Part shown: positions 12,381 through 27,700 of the stretch, one piece after another
Numbering within the stretch: the first letter of the stretch is position 1
Layout: each line of letters opens with the position of its first letter
Source of the DNA: Neovahlkampfia damariscottae
Lineage: Eukaryota; Heterolobosea; Selenaionea; Neovahlkampfiida; Neovahlkampfiidae
NCBI GenBank assembly: GCA_016618085.1
Contig: JABLTG010000067.1
Location: 1-64,000, forward strand
Direction: 5' to 3'
DNA: 64,000 nucleotides
The notes under the pieces: model-generated
Databases searched by the model: none
Told to the model about the DNA's origin: nothing
The model's input: the letters and a program-made list of their open reading frames with translations, nothing else
Made by a program: the position numbers and the translations under genes

Positions 12381-12764
12381 TGACGAACAACAGAAAAAGT
12401 TCTATCCAATAGATTTGTTCGGTCAATTTAAAATTAATTTTTAGACCACTTTAGACAGAAGTCTTTTGAAAGTTTTATTCCGAAAATACAACAATATCAT
12501 ATTAATAATAAAGCAAGACTTAAACACAGAGAACTCTGATTTTTATCAATTTTGAACAATTCCATGATAATTGATGGAAAAAATACTGCTTGATGAGATC
12601 TTTAAGTTTTAGATTCAAATCAATTCTGAAGGAACAAATTTAACTGTTTTTTTGTCCAATCAAGTTCTTGAATTGCAATGTGGGTTTATTTTGGTTAAAC
12701 CACTAGGGCAAATTGTTCAACCAAAATACCCTCTTCAATTCAGTTGAAGTAAATAAAATAATAT
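12381..12764. other. Intergenic spacer between the giant surface-protein gene and the kelch/F-box gene
   Basis: No supported gene in 384 bp. It holds a CCAAT at 12406-12410 (26-30 bp before the kelch start). Near the other end, 39-76 bp past the stop of the giant gene, a near-perfect inverted repeat occupies 12689-12700 and 12715-12726 (TTTTGGTTAAAC versus GTTCAACCAAAA, 11 of 12 pairs, 14-bp loop). Confidence 0.6.
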
Positions 12765-15700
12765 TTATTTCTCTTCTTCAGGCATTGGTGACTTCACATC
12801 TGCTGAATTTGTTTCTGATGGAAAAGGTGAATTGTTACCTGAAGACGACAAATTATCTTCAATTTGTACAACATCAGCATTAGTTTCAATCATTCTACCA
12901 AATAATCCAGCATCTTCATTTGTAGTCTTCTTTTCTGTAGTTTTGACATTTGGAGCAGAAGTTGCATTTGAAATATTAATCAATTTGCTGAGAGTTGGTG
13001 ATGATTCTTGACTTGTTGGGGAAAGAAGATTTTCTTTTGAATTCAAATTTGGCGATGAAGTATCTGAACTGAATGATTCTGAAAGAACTTGATCATAATC
13101 ATTTTTACCTGTTCCTGGTTTTTTTTCATTTTTAAGTTTCTTTACACTTCCAACTCTTTTTAATCTTTTAATTTTATCAATTTGATTCATTGTTTCTAAA
13201 TCAAACATATCATCATTTGAAAGTTTTCTATCATCAACAAAATCGAAAGATGATTTTTTATCATCATCAAAGATTGATTTTGTTAATGTCATTGTTCTCA
13301 ATGATGGATTTCTCATTTTGGATCCAGGTCCAGGTGATTGAGGTCCTAATGATAATTTTCTGAAGGATTGTGAAAAGTTTTTGATAGAAGCTCTTCTTGT
13401 TCTTGGAGTCTCATTTCCATCTGATTGATCATCTTTGATATAGAATGAATCTTTCATTTCTTTCATAATTTGAACTGTTGTAACCACACCAGCTTTTGCT
13501 TTATCTTTTTTCCTCTTTAATAATTTCATTTTTTTGTTAAATCTTCTCACAGAAAATAAATTTTCAAAAATTAAATTCATTGAAGATGTTTTATCTTCTT
13601 CAGAAGATGATTCTTTTGTAAAATTAAAATTGAATTTATAATCATTTTTTGGTGTTGATTCTTTCATTATTTGTTCTTCAATTGCTTGTTCTTTATTAAA
13701 ATGGAATGAATGTTTCTTTATATATTTTTCATATTTTTCAACTTCTTTTTCAAATTTCTTTTTTTTTTTTCTTTTATTTTCTTTTTTTCTTCTAACAAAA
13801 ACATCATAACAAAACATGATAACAACTAATACATTACTTGCAATAATGATAATCATTGTAATGGTGACCAAAATATATTTTAAGAAAACTGGAAAAACTC
13901 TGCCTGGAAGTGCATCAACATAAAATAATAATCCAGAAAATAAAGTCAATAAAGTTGCCATTAAAACACAATATTCCATTAAATTATGGAATTTTCTTTT
14001 ATAAGGAACAAAATGAAAATGTGATAATAAACCAATGAAAATAACTAAAATACCAAATGTCATTAATGTCATTGCAGTGAAGAATACTTGTAAAACTGAA
14101 AATGTTGTCTTTCTAACTGAATCAAATAAATCCCAATAAAAAAACTTTCTTTTAAATTTGGTCAATGAGAATTCATTAATTTCTTTAAAGAATTTTTTCT
14201 CTTTCCATTTTTTATATCTTAAAATCAAAATTGCAAAATAAACAATTGATCCTCCACCAAATAAAATTAATGAAATAATTGATAAAGGCATGAAAACAAA
14301 CCAAATTCCTTCAAAACTTTAAAAAAATGTCAATATTTCATTTAAACTTACCAGAATAAATCTGTTGATTTCTTTAAAGTGTATTTACCATTTGGTTGAA
14401 TTTCACATCCAAAAGGTTCAAATGCAGTAGTCATAATTCTCAAAAAGAAAAATGAAATGAATGATAAATATGCACCTAAAAATAATGTAAATAGTTTTCT
14501 AAAATCTTCTTTTGTGGATTTTTCTTTAAATGTCCATATGACTGAATTTCTGGCATATGTCAAACCATTTGATATTGTTAATTTTAGTTTTTTCAATAAT
14601 CTCTTTTTCCAGTCTTCTTCTTCTTCTTCTTCATCAGAATCTATTTCAATTGGAGTTTTGTAACGTATTCTTAATTTCTTAATGACTCTTCCACCAATAC
14701 AACCTGCTAAAAAGGATCTAACAATCATAACAATATAGAGAAATATGAAACATGCTAAAAATGCAAATGGAAGTGATACTTGCATTAAATATATGTGTAT
14801 GTATCTTAACTGAGGTAATATACATTCAGGTTCTAAGAAATCAAACTTTAAAAAAGTTAATTGAAAAAAACATCAAAAATTACGTTGAAATTAGTTGTTG
14901 AAGCAGCAGATAATGTTTTATCAACAACCCAAGGCCATTCAATATCTAATGTCGCAAAAACAGCAATAATTTGCCAAAAACCAAATGTTATTGAAATTGA
15001 AATTAAATGTGAAATCTTAATGGAAGTGATCAAAATGAATAATCCAGAGATGATTAAAATTCCAACTAAAACTAGAACAACAAGTGCTAATTTTAGAATG
15101 GAATATTCTTGACATGGATAACAATACAATTTCTATTTTGAAAATTAAAATGCATTAATTCTTACTGATTTATAATAGCCACTATTACAAAAACCACAAC
15201 GAGCTCCATCATATCCATTTGTACAATTTTCTGCCAATCCACCAGGACAAGCGATTGATGGTGAACATGCATAAAAGGTAGTGATATCAGAGTTGGTATA
15301 CCAATATCCTTTTTGAGCAATTGGTAGTGACAAATTCTTTTGTGAACAAATAGCTCCTTTTGGGCATGGTAAACATTTGTCTCCTGATGAATATGGGTTA
15401 TTTAAATAACCTACATCACAAACACATTCTGTATCATTCTTCAAACCTATATCAATCGAAGTTGTTGTTTTTGAACATTTTGAGCACAATGTACTTTTGA
15501 ATTGATTGGAATAGAATCCAATTTCACAAGATACACAATCATAAATACCAGGTGAATTTTTATAAGTTCCTGGAGGACAAGCAACACAAGGAGCTGAATA
15601 ATTACTTGCTCCAAAACCAATGCTACATGGAATAAATTGAAACATATCTGGAGAGTAAAATAAATCAACATTGTTGTATGAAATTGAAATGTTTGATGCT

Positions 15701-18700
15701 CCAGTTGAATGAGATGGAGATATACATTTTACTTCATTTTGATTTGTGAAAGTACAACTTGGACTTGGTAACAAATCAAATTTTGCATAAATTGGAGTGT
15801 TTGAAAAACTTCCTTTGATGATGACTTCAAATCCTCCTTGTGTTGTCCCATTTAATGGATAAACTGATGAAACAGTTGGTTCTGGTAAAATAAAAATAGA
15901 TTTTCCGGATGAGGTAGTGTTGAATTGTGTGAATAATTTGAGTTCAAGTTCTTTGTAATCTTGTAAATTTGCAATATTCAAATCACAAATCAATCTTGTT
16001 GATTCATCAGTTCCATTTTGTTTCTTAGTTTTGTGGATAAGAGTATTATTATGATAGAACAAACAATCTGTTACAAATTCAAAACCAACTCCTTGTACAT
16101 CTAGATTTCTCGGTTTTGGATGAATAATATCAGGAGAAATGGCATACACAAGCAATACTTTAATTTGATCACTATACACTAAATCTTTTAGTTGGTAGTG
16201 AGCACCATTATCCATTGAAAGTCCAAGTTTTAATGTAATCGGATACGAAACAGAAAATGGAATCGAAATTTGATCTCTTCTTGGAAAAACAACATCAATT
16301 TCTGTTTCTGACTTGAATGTTACATCAGTAAGCACTTGAGAAAATAAATCATTGGAAATTTGAACTTTAATTCCATTGATGGTTGAAAATTTCTTTCCGA
16401 GTAATGTTAATTTAGTTTGTTGGAAAGTATATGCTCCATTTTCATTTGAACCTGCATTTTTTATTGAAGAAAATGTAAAATCATCTTTTGAAGAGGTTAA
16501 TCGATTATTTGATGTTTACCTATCAATGTCATATCACTCACAAGTAAATGATAAGAATATCCATCATTGTAAGAAATATAGAGCTTTCCATTTGTTGCTC
16601 CATTTGCTACAGATGAAAAATCTGAAAAAACAACATCAATTGAATTTGAATTGACTGTAATTGTCCCAAAAGTTTGCTTTGTAGAAAAGATAGTTGTTGT
16701 GAATTCTGCATATACCTTGAATGAAAACAATTTCAAATTAGTATTTGGAATCAAAATGTTCAATGGAAAAGTAGAATTTCTATAAATCAATTTTGCTTGA
16801 GGAGTAGCAATAGGAACATCTAATAAAAAGTCATTAAAATTAAATTAATTTACCATAAATTACAAGTTTCTTTGCAACTGGAAGATTTATCTTTTGGATC
16901 ACATTATTTACTACTTCATAGAATTGCAAGTCATAACCTGATGAGGAAGTTTCATAATCAAACTGTGAGTCTTGACAAATATTTGCACTACAAATCATTG
17001 AAGCATTGGAATTCAATCCAATACGTAAATTGTTCAAATTTTGAGTTGAATCAAATGTAACTCTAGGAGCAAATCCTTTTGGAAATCCGAACGGTGTGAA
17101 TGTTAATTTAGTCAAATCTAGTTTTAATTTTTGATTAAACTTCTTGAAGTTTATTCCACCATCAAATGAAAGGTATAAATCAAGAACCCTTGGTAATTCA
17201 GCATTAAATTGGAATGGTGTGAATTCCACTTCAATAAAAGAATTGTTTGCAAAACCAATAGAAATAAATGATATTGATTGATCAGAAAATTTGACATGAA
17301 CCACTTGATCCTTGATTTCATAATCAATCATTGATGAAAAATTGTAAAATATACTGAATGTTGTTTTTTCAATTTTTGTCACTAAAGTTGGAGAAATTTC
17401 ATAAACTTGAATATCCGATTCTAAAAATAAATTTAAAAAAAAAATAGATACCATTGAAGAGTCCAATGGATTTCGAAAAGAGTTGATAAAATTGATTATC
17501 TCTAAAAATGCCAATATCCACCAATCCTAAAGTTTGAAATGTAGGTGATGCAAATGATATTTGATTTGATGAAATAAATTCACTATTGACATATTCAAAA
17601 TCTCCTTGAGAATTTAAATATTTGATTTGAAGTTTTGATTCATCAACAGGATTACTTATGTCAGCAATCATCGTATAATTATGTCCAAGTTTCAATAATT
17701 TTGATGGTGAAATTTTAGAAAAATCAAAGTTTCCATAAAATTCCATGAAAGGAGACAATGTCATCGATTTCATATTGTTAATGAATAAACTAACTCTAAA
17801 TTTCTTTGGTGACCTCCAATCAGAATAAAGAGCTTTAACTGAAGGTGTTGAACATTTCACTGTATTTCCAGTCAGTCCACATGAATTCATGTCTAGGTAT
17901 TTTGAGTCTCTTTCAAGCTTTAATGAAAAATCATAATCACTGAACAAGTTAGTTGGATAAATCAATGGAATGTTAATTTCAACAGCAACTCCTCCGTAGG
18001 ATCTGCTTGAAGTAATTGGAAGTTGAATTGTGTCAAGAACTTGAACAACAGCAGGAACAGAAGTCAATAAATATGATACTCCTTCATAATTAAATGACAA
18101 AGTGATATTATATTGAGAATTTGAACTTCCAAAGGTAGTGAAAGCACATGAAAATTGTGATTGATTATTTGTATTCAGTTGAAGTTCAGACTGCAAACTA
18201 TCATCAAATTTACTAATTGATTGCACATTGTTTCCATTTTGTGAAATTTGACAACTGTAAGTGAATCTTTTCCAGTTCAAATTTTCAACTGTTGTGAAAA
18301 CGATTCTTGCTGGAATATATTTATGCTCATTGTGACCAATAATGAATGGTTTTGCATGTTCAAGTTTAAGGTTTTGATAATAAATCAAACTTGTCAATTT
18401 AACTGAAAATAATTCTCCTGAATAAGGGTGAGTCATGTCCAACTTGAAATTCAATTCACTTGGGAATGAATATAATAAATCCAATTCAGATTGATTCAGT
18501 TTACAACTTAGCTTTTGGTTAATAAAGTTGCAGTTTAAGAAAGACCTTCTGTATACATCTTGCACTGGAGTCATGGATACGTTATAAATCAATTCCTTTG
18601 GCAAAGAAACTTTCACTGGAATAAATGAATCAATATCAGTAGCATTAATGATTTTTTTGAAATCAAGTTCAAGAGCTTCTTTGATAAATACAAAGCTCTG

Positions 18701-21700
18701 ATTGTTTGAACTAAGATTAAGAATATCACTTCCAGATGCATTCATTTGAAGAGTAATATCCATTGATTCAATTGCTAGATTCAAATTTGTTTTATGTATA
18801 TCACATTTTACTGTTGATTTTGTTGAGCCTTCTGAAGCTTTTGAAATGAATCTACCTTCGGATGATGTATAGACACATGACAAACCATTGAATATCGGGA
18901 TTTCTTTGTTCAAAGTAATCGAAATTGTAAGATTTGATAATGAAGATGTTGTATTAAACTTATATCCGATTGGTGAAATAGCATTTGATGTGAATGGTTC
19001 TAAAATAAGTTATGTTGAATTGAAATTCTTACTGATAAAATAGAAAATCGTGGAAGGAATTTCATTGAATATAACACTTTTTCCAGTCAATTTTGACATT
19101 ATCTTCAATGTTACATTTCGGTAATCGTAATCATTTGTTCTTTCGATTTCGCAATCAAATTTGTTATTTTGAAAATTTGCAAGATAAGATGATGTTGACC
19201 AAACACAATAAAATTCTACTTTTGATCCAAAGATATTAACAAAATTTGAAGAAATTGAAATATTTTGTTTGTTTGACAAACTTGCAAATGGAACCACTGA
19301 AGCGGTTGTTATTTTTTCTGATGAAAATTAAAGATCTTTTTTTTTTGACTTACCAACATAGAAAACATCAAGAGTATTTGAAGAAATCAAAATCTCTGAA
19401 TTCAAAGCATCTGAATTGTTATAGTATAAACTCAAATCTTCTAAAGAAGCAGTATTTGAGAAAAGTGTACATATGAATTCATCATTTGAACTGTAATACG
19501 TTGGAAGATATTTTGTTCCAACTTTACACTTCACAAATTCTTTTTTTTCTTCTGTCAATGCAACTGATGTTTGAATTTTAACTGTAACATTTTGTGATTC
19601 ACCAATATATGCTAAATTATTACTATCAGATGAATAAGAAATAATTGAACTTCCAAGAAATGTCAAATTTACTTGAGGAGCAATTGCAAACATAGAACGA
19701 AATGCAAAACTCTCTTCATTATAATAAAATATTTCCATTCTTTTGATACCTGGTGATAACCTGGTGATTGTGACATTGAAATTGCTTGAATTCGTAAGCA
19801 ATCCAACCCCATGACGTACATCATCGACTGTCAATGATTCCAATACCAAAAACAATTGTCCAGTTTGGATATTAATTTTTTTGTTCATTTTAACATTTAC
19901 TCCAACAGTTGGATAATTTGAAGAAACGACTTTTGGATGAAAGTCTGTAATTGATACAGATTCTACGAAAATGTTAACAAGTTCAACAAATTACCATAAA
20001 GAATAAAAGTAGAGGCTAGTGATCTTCCGTTTGTAAAATTAACAGTTTGTGATGAAAACAATGGAATTCCTTCAACCAATGGTGTCTTGCAATTCAAGTT
20101 GGTTCCACTTTTTGAACAATCAAAAATGAAATCAAGATAATTGGAAAATGTGATATTCAATGCTGTGGCTTCTTTGTAATCTTCTACAGTCAATAATTCT
20201 CCTCCTGCAGGAGTTCCATGATTTGGAGTGAAAAAATAATCAGAAACAGCACGAATAAAATCTTCAGTTAAGGTAATTTTTCTTTCAATGTTTTTTGCCG
20301 TCATCCATAAACTGATATAAATTTGGGCATCAACACTTGAATAAATGGAACAAGAAAATGCATTTGTGAAAGAAGTATCAATTGAAGCATTGGAAATAAA
20401 TTTGAATCTGTCATTTGTTTCACCATATTTACAACTGAATGTTACATTTGATCCATAATCTAAAGAAATTTGAAATGTTGTAAAAACTGTAATTAATGAT
20501 GAGCTATTAGATCTAATAGCAGGTGGATTCATTCCAGTGATTGCTGCAATTTCTAAAGAACATGTTAAAAAAATCTTATTTACCAGCAAAAACTAATTCA
20601 ATTGAATTGCTTGAAAATTGAAATTGATACCCTTCTTCATCATGATACCAAAGAGTTAATTGTTTCAATCCAGGGGATGAAGTTAAAAATGTACAATTAA
20701 ATTCATGTTTATTTCCTTCAGAAGAAATTAATCCTGAACTTAATGCAAATCCAGAAGAATCTGATAATTTACAAGTTACATATTTCAAAACTTTTGTTGG
20801 AATATAATTGGTGATATTTACCAAGACATTTGACAAAGTTGAAGTGTAAAAGAATTTTGTGGCATTTTCACCTTGAGTAAATTTGATGACTCCTTGATCT
20901 GATAAAAAAAATTAAATGAACTGAGAATTTACTCAAATAGTAAAATGGATATTCATTTTTTGCAATATACAAATCATCTGAAGTGTAAGTAGGTGCATTT
21001 ATGAATGAAGTGATGTTCAAAACGGTCAAATTATGTTGATTATACTCAACAAAACATCGTAACTGTTGGTTGTCAATATTATGTCCAATCCATTTTTTTC
21101 CATCTGAATGTTGACAATATAAATGATAAGCATCATCTAATTGAATATTTAAAGTTGAAACTTGAAAATTCAAAGTGACATTTACATCAGTATTGACCAA
21201 CGTTGCCAATGGTCTTATTTCTGAAATCAAATTTTTTTCTAAAGTTTAGTATTTGATGATATCTTCTTACTATACAAAAATAATCCATGTTCAATTTTAA
21301 TAAGAGTTTGAAAGACTGAATTTTCAGTTGTTTTTAAATGATATCCTAAAATGCCAATGTCATAAGATGTTCCTGTGATAATACTTGATTTATTGCAGGT
21401 TATATTTGATCCATTCAAGACGCAAGGATAATCAGATGATCCACTATCTGAAAAAATTTTGTACTTCAAATTTGTGTATTTATCAGGAATTGTTAAAAAA
21501 TTTGAACTATTTTTTTTGAAAGAAAAAATTTGTGAATCTGTCATTTCAACATAAGGAGGATCAAATCTCAAAGATAAAAGTTCAACATTTGAGTCTTGAT
21601 TTGAAATCAATCCACCTAATTCTGAAATCTTTGTGTTGTTAATGTACAAACTAATTGATGCTATTTCTTCAATTCCACGAGGTGGGAATGAGCATGAGAA

Positions 21701-24700
21701 GAAATGATTATCTCCTGAATTAACAACAGCAGAGTATTTTTGATCAAATACTCCACAATAAAATTCATAGCTTGGATTCAATTTTTGACTGACATTGAAA
21801 TTGACAGTGATGAAATCAGTGGTATTCATTGGATTTGAAATAAATGGATATTCTGTCACATAGGTAATATTGTCTCTGAAATAAAATGAATTGATTGAAA
21901 TGGTTGAATTCAAATTATAATCTTTAAAATTGATTTTCAATTTTGAATCTAACTTCATTGGAATATGTGATAATGATAAAGTTGGAACTTGACAAAAAGG
22001 TTTTTTTAAGTTAAAATCACAAACTACATTCATATTTGGATTTCCAGATTTCTCTGCAATCATTTGAACTGAATATTGATTATTTGTGAGATTCAATGTC
22101 GTCAGGTTCAGAGAAAACGCTTCTCCTTGATCTTTCAAAAATAAGACCTGAGAAATATTTTGGTAATCAATTGGTTGTTTGACGACTACATATGGTATTT
22201 GATTTGATGATAAATCGAAATTTTGTGAAGGATCAGTCGAACCATTCACCCATAAACCAACAAAACAATATTCCACATTTTGATTAAGCTGATGCGTATT
22301 CAATGAACAACTAACTTTTTTATGATCACTTTCAATCCGTTTGGCTTTTGCATATGAAATTTGATTTGAACAGTTTATTTTGCAATACAACGATAAATCT
22401 GTCAATAATTCTGCATCTGCGATCACAGTGATATTTAAATGCTTAGTTTCCCCATAGTAATCAAATGTGTCGTAAAATGGAGTTAAATAATTCAATTTAA
22501 TTTTTTCAAGAAAATAAAAAGTTTCTGTGTTTGTGATCTCAGTTGATTGAATTGAATTTTTCAGTACTGCATGAACTGAGATACCTAAAGCAGAGGTTTT
22601 AATTGCAGTGATGGACGAATTGAAGAAATTTTCATAGCTTGATGAGAATCCTGTGCCATTCAATTGAATTTCATAATTAATCAAATTCTCATAATGATCT
22701 TGATAATTTGTGTAAATTTGAACCAAAGACTGAGGAATCAACGATAACTGTGGATTGATTCTTGAAATATTTAATTTTTCAATGAAAACAAATTGCAACG
22801 TTGAATTTGAAATCAATTTACTTGTTGTAACTTCTTGGACAATTGTTGGAGAAGCATCTTTATCAGAAGATCCATCAACAGTTGTATTAGGATTGTTAAA
22901 ATCAGAGTTACCCAAATAAACTTTGTAATTTGTATCTGATCCATTAAACGTTTCTTGAATATTAAACAAAATTCCAGTTGAATTAGAATTACAATTCGAT
23001 ATTTGTCTTCCAATTGAAAGAGTTTTGTGAATCAATACAATATCCAAACAATTTGATTGTAAAATACCTGAATTGATGTATTTTGAAGTTGGAATTGAAA
23101 CAATGACTCGATCTCCAATGTTCAAATTTCCATTCAAAGTCAAATCAATTTTGGATTCAAAAATGCCATTGATATCATTGACTTTATGAAATTTTGTGAG
23201 TTTCATCAATAAACTAATGTTTTGAACTGTTGGAATGTCAGAAGCTATTTGGAATTTCAAATTTTGAGCAGAGAATTTCTCAGCAGCGATATATGAATTT
23301 TTGAATCCCAAAAACAATCTTTTTACAATTGGATCAACATCAAAACCAACATCAAGAACAATTTGGTGGTTTATCAATGTGTTTCCAATTTGTTTGCTTG
23401 CTGGATTATAATGTGTCAGTCCAAACCTGATAAACGCCAAGAACAATGAGTTTGAAGAAAATTTGATTTTTAAACCTTCACGAGTTCTGAAATAAACTGT
23501 CATATTTTGATGATTTATGGAGTCCACATCACAAAAATATTGTTTTTGTGTGATTGAAGTGGCCATAAAGACTGTTGAGTCATCGAAATGACATTCGAAT
23601 GATGTCGTCAATTCATCAGGGACAGATTGGCCAAAACTAAAATTGAATCGATTCATTTGTGAGCTATAAAGGAAATTCGAAGATTCTTTGTAAATCATAT
23701 CATTCCCAATGGAGTACAAGTAAAACTCATTATCATTGATAAAGAATTCTCCAAATGATGGATTTTCTCCAGAAATTATGATCGATAATTTTTTAGTTGA
23801 ACCTGCAGTAACATTTATGCATTTCAAAGTTGTAACATTGAATATTTCTCCATTGAATTTCATTCCGTCAATATCACACACATATCTATTTTCTGTCATT
23901 GTTGTGTTTAGTGTTGATTCATTGAATGTGAGATAAACATCTGTCAATTGATTGGCAATGATTTCTTGTGGATATACATAATTAATTGTATTCTTTTTGT
24001 AAAATAGAATCGGAAAAGTTCCAATAGTGACATTTGAATCTTTGTAATCAATTTTCAAAATTGATATATCTGTATCAGATTGAATTGGTTGAGTTAAACA
24101 AGAATTAATTGAATTTCCATTTGTGGTACATGTAGAAATGACACCATCAACTGAAAGAAAATAATCTAAATTTGAGATAGCAGTTATTGCAACACCAGCA
24201 GAATTGTTAAGCCGAAATTCATTGAAATTTTTGAACAAAGCAATATTTGGTAAAAAAATGATATCTGTCAACCAAAATGACAAAGAGTTTTGTGCTACTA
24301 GGTGTGTTGATGTATTTTCATAAAGAGAAATTGTTTTTTGAGCACCATTTGGTGAATTCAACACAATTGGGCACGCAAAACTATTTCCATTGTTTACAAC
24401 ATCAACAAAATAATCATCTGGTAAAATTCTACATCTGAAAATTTCATCATCATTCCTTTTGTATTGATTCAAATTTCTATCAATACCAATATTAACAATT
24501 TGTGATTCTAAAGTATTGTTGGAATAAATAACAGTTCTGTCAATTGAAATTTCATTGAGGTATGGTAATTGTGTCAAATTAACTGGTTTTGAAACTATTT
24601 CATAATGACTACTGGAATATTGCACAGAAAGACTTAAAAATTTCTCTTCTTGTGATCCAAAACCCTCTCTTTTACACTCAAATCCTTTTTGTTGGTCGAA

Positions 24701-27700
24701 TGATGAAGCATTGAATCTTTCTAAAATTTGATTGTTCAAAATATTTCTTGATTCACAAATAAATTGAAGATTGGGAGCAACACCAAAGGAAGGACAATTG
24801 GAAGTGTTCAACTTGATAAATGTTGAATTTTCGTATGGTAGAAATGTCTGTTTTGATTTCAATTGATCAGCAGGAGAGCAAATATTAGAAATTGAAGAGC
24901 AATACAATGTTTTTGAATTTCCAATCAATGAAGCATTGTAAGAGTTCCAATTGTACCCATAAAATCCACATAATCCATTATCATCCAAATCAAGTGATAA
25001 GAGGTTGGAAAATACAACAGAACTGACATCAAAAAACGAAGCAACTTTTTCAATGTTATTTCCAGTGAAATTAATAGTTTTAATAGACAAAGGCAATAGA
25101 CTATCTAATCTTTGATTGATTTTAATCGAGTTCATTGATAAATCTAAATTTTGAAGTGACTTTAAGTTCAATTTTGGTAGAACACCTGATATTTGTTTGT
25201 TAACCAAACTTATCGAAAGCATATTTGATGATGCATCACAAACAATGTTGATATTTGAATCAGCAAAATTATGATTGCAACAATTTGAATCATCCACCAA
25301 GGTGCATTGAGTGAACTCTGTTTTGTTCAACGTACAAGAATCCACACAAATAGAATTTAGCATATCCAAAAAGTAATTATGTTCACATTCTTCTCCATAA
25401 TATTCTGTTTTGCAAGTACAATTATTGTAGGAACTACAAACACCTTGACCTGAACAAACTGTTGGATCGTTGAATCCTTTTCTGAAACAAGATGTGGAAA
25501 GATCGATTTCACATTCATCTCCTGCAAAAGACACATCACAAGTGCATTTATCCTGACCTGAACAAGTACCTCTTGAAGAACAAGCAGTAGAATTATCAGC
25601 ATTTATTCCAAAGCAAGAATAATCAACTTCAAGCAAGATAGTTTTTGTATATCGAGTTTGGATCAATTTCTGTAAAGTCACATTTTTTCCATAATTTAAT
25701 TCAATAGGTGAAGTGACTGGATTAAAATTATCTGTTGTTAATTGTCCAAAACTGTTGTCACCGGTGGCATAAAGTTTCTTGGTGACATTGCTATAAAAAA
25801 TAGCATTCACTTGACTACCAGCTACATGTGTAATATTCTTGCCTTCTAAAGTTGAAACTAACGTTGGTAAAGAAGTGCCTGAACCAAAGCTATATACATG
25901 TTGATTGGATACTACATGAGAAGATTGTTCTCCTGCAGAAATCTTGTCAGCATTTAGAATTGGTATTGGAGATATAAAATAATTTCCAGTTGTACCATTT
26001 CCAAGTTGTCCTGCTGCATTGGAGCCAAATCCAAAAACGTCTCCATTTGAGTTGATTGTCAAAAAATGATATAATCCAGCACTGATATCTACTATATTTG
26101 ATAAACCTGGTACTTGAATTGAGGTAGTTATAGCAAAATTTGTCTGAGTGTTACCAATGCCAAGTGCCCCAAAATTATTACCTCCTGCAGTATAAACATT
26201 CCCATCTGATCCCAAATATGCAGTGGTATAAAGAGAAGCTGATATCTTTTGAACAATAAATGGTCTTGTGACTAGTCCTGGTGATGTCATTGGTGTAGTT
26301 GTATGTCCTAAAGATAATTGACCAGCAACATTGAATCCAAATGAATAAAATTTTCCGTCATCTCTTAGAATAAAAGAAGTTGCCCAACCAGCCTCTACCT
26401 GTTTGATGGAACCTGAAATCCCAGATAGGAGTTGAGGAGTGTTTTTCTGATCAACCGTTCCGTCACCTAATTGACCATATGCATTCAAACCCCATGAAAA
26501 AATAGATCCTGATTTGTTCATTGCTAAAGTATGAGCTGTTCCAAATGACATGGAAACAAAAGTCTTTGGATTGGTAAGTCTATTGATACTCGATCTTCCG
26601 ATTTCACCATTCTACTCTGTTAATGATAAATAAACTTACTGAATCTTTTCCAAAACTGTAAACATCTCCATACTTTCCAAGCAACAAACTGTGAGCATAT
26701 CCAGTTTGAACGTCCAAGATTTCTTTTGGAGCTCCTAAAACATATCTTGGGATATATGAATTAGTTTCAGTTCCATCACCTAATTTTCCATTGGTATTTG
26801 ATCCAAATGCCAAAGTGTCAGATGAATTAAAAACTAGAGAGTGTGAAAAGCCTGCACTGATTCCTTTAATTCCATTCAATTGAGAAATAAGCACTGGAGT
26901 ACTGGTTGCTAAAGGTGTGTAAAAAAATCCAAGTTGACCATTAGTATTATCTCCAAAACCATAAACTTTACCAGACACCAAAACCAGCGAGTATTTGTAT
27001 CCAGCGGATAATTTTGTGACATTTTGTAAACTCGTAATCAATTGAGGAGTGTTTTGTGTATCAGTATTTCCATTTCCAAGTTGTCCTTTTGTATTGACTC
27101 CAGATGCATACAAATTACCAAAAGCATCTAAAAATAAAGAATGATCAAAACCTGCCGAGATTTGTTTTATATTTGAAAGAGAAATTTTTGTTGGTGTTGA
27201 AAAGAGACCTGTCATCCCAAATTGTCCATTTATTGAATTTCCAAACCCAAAAACGTCTCCGTTCTTGTCCAAAGCCAAAGAAAAACTTTTTCCAGCTGAA
27301 ATTGCTGTGATATTATATACAAGACTTTGAACTGGTGTAACATGAGGTAAAGACGGTGTACCATCTCCACATTGACCAACATTATTAAAACCTTTTTGAA
27401 TTAGAAGGAAAAAAAAAAAACCAAATGCAAAAACAGCTGTTTTGCTCATAGCTAGTGAATGAGTGTCCCCAGTTGAAACATCAATAATACCACTAAGTGT
27501 TGTTTTGATAGGTGACTTTATTATCGATCCATATAATCCTGGCAACGCCATATTATTACCTGAATTACTACCAGAAACATATAAATCTCCATTTGACTTC
27601 AACAGAAACGTTACTGCTGAAGAAAAGATTTTTGTCGTAGAAATAGCTTTATAACTATCTGAATTTATAGGCAATAAAGAAGCCTTTTTTAAATCACCGT

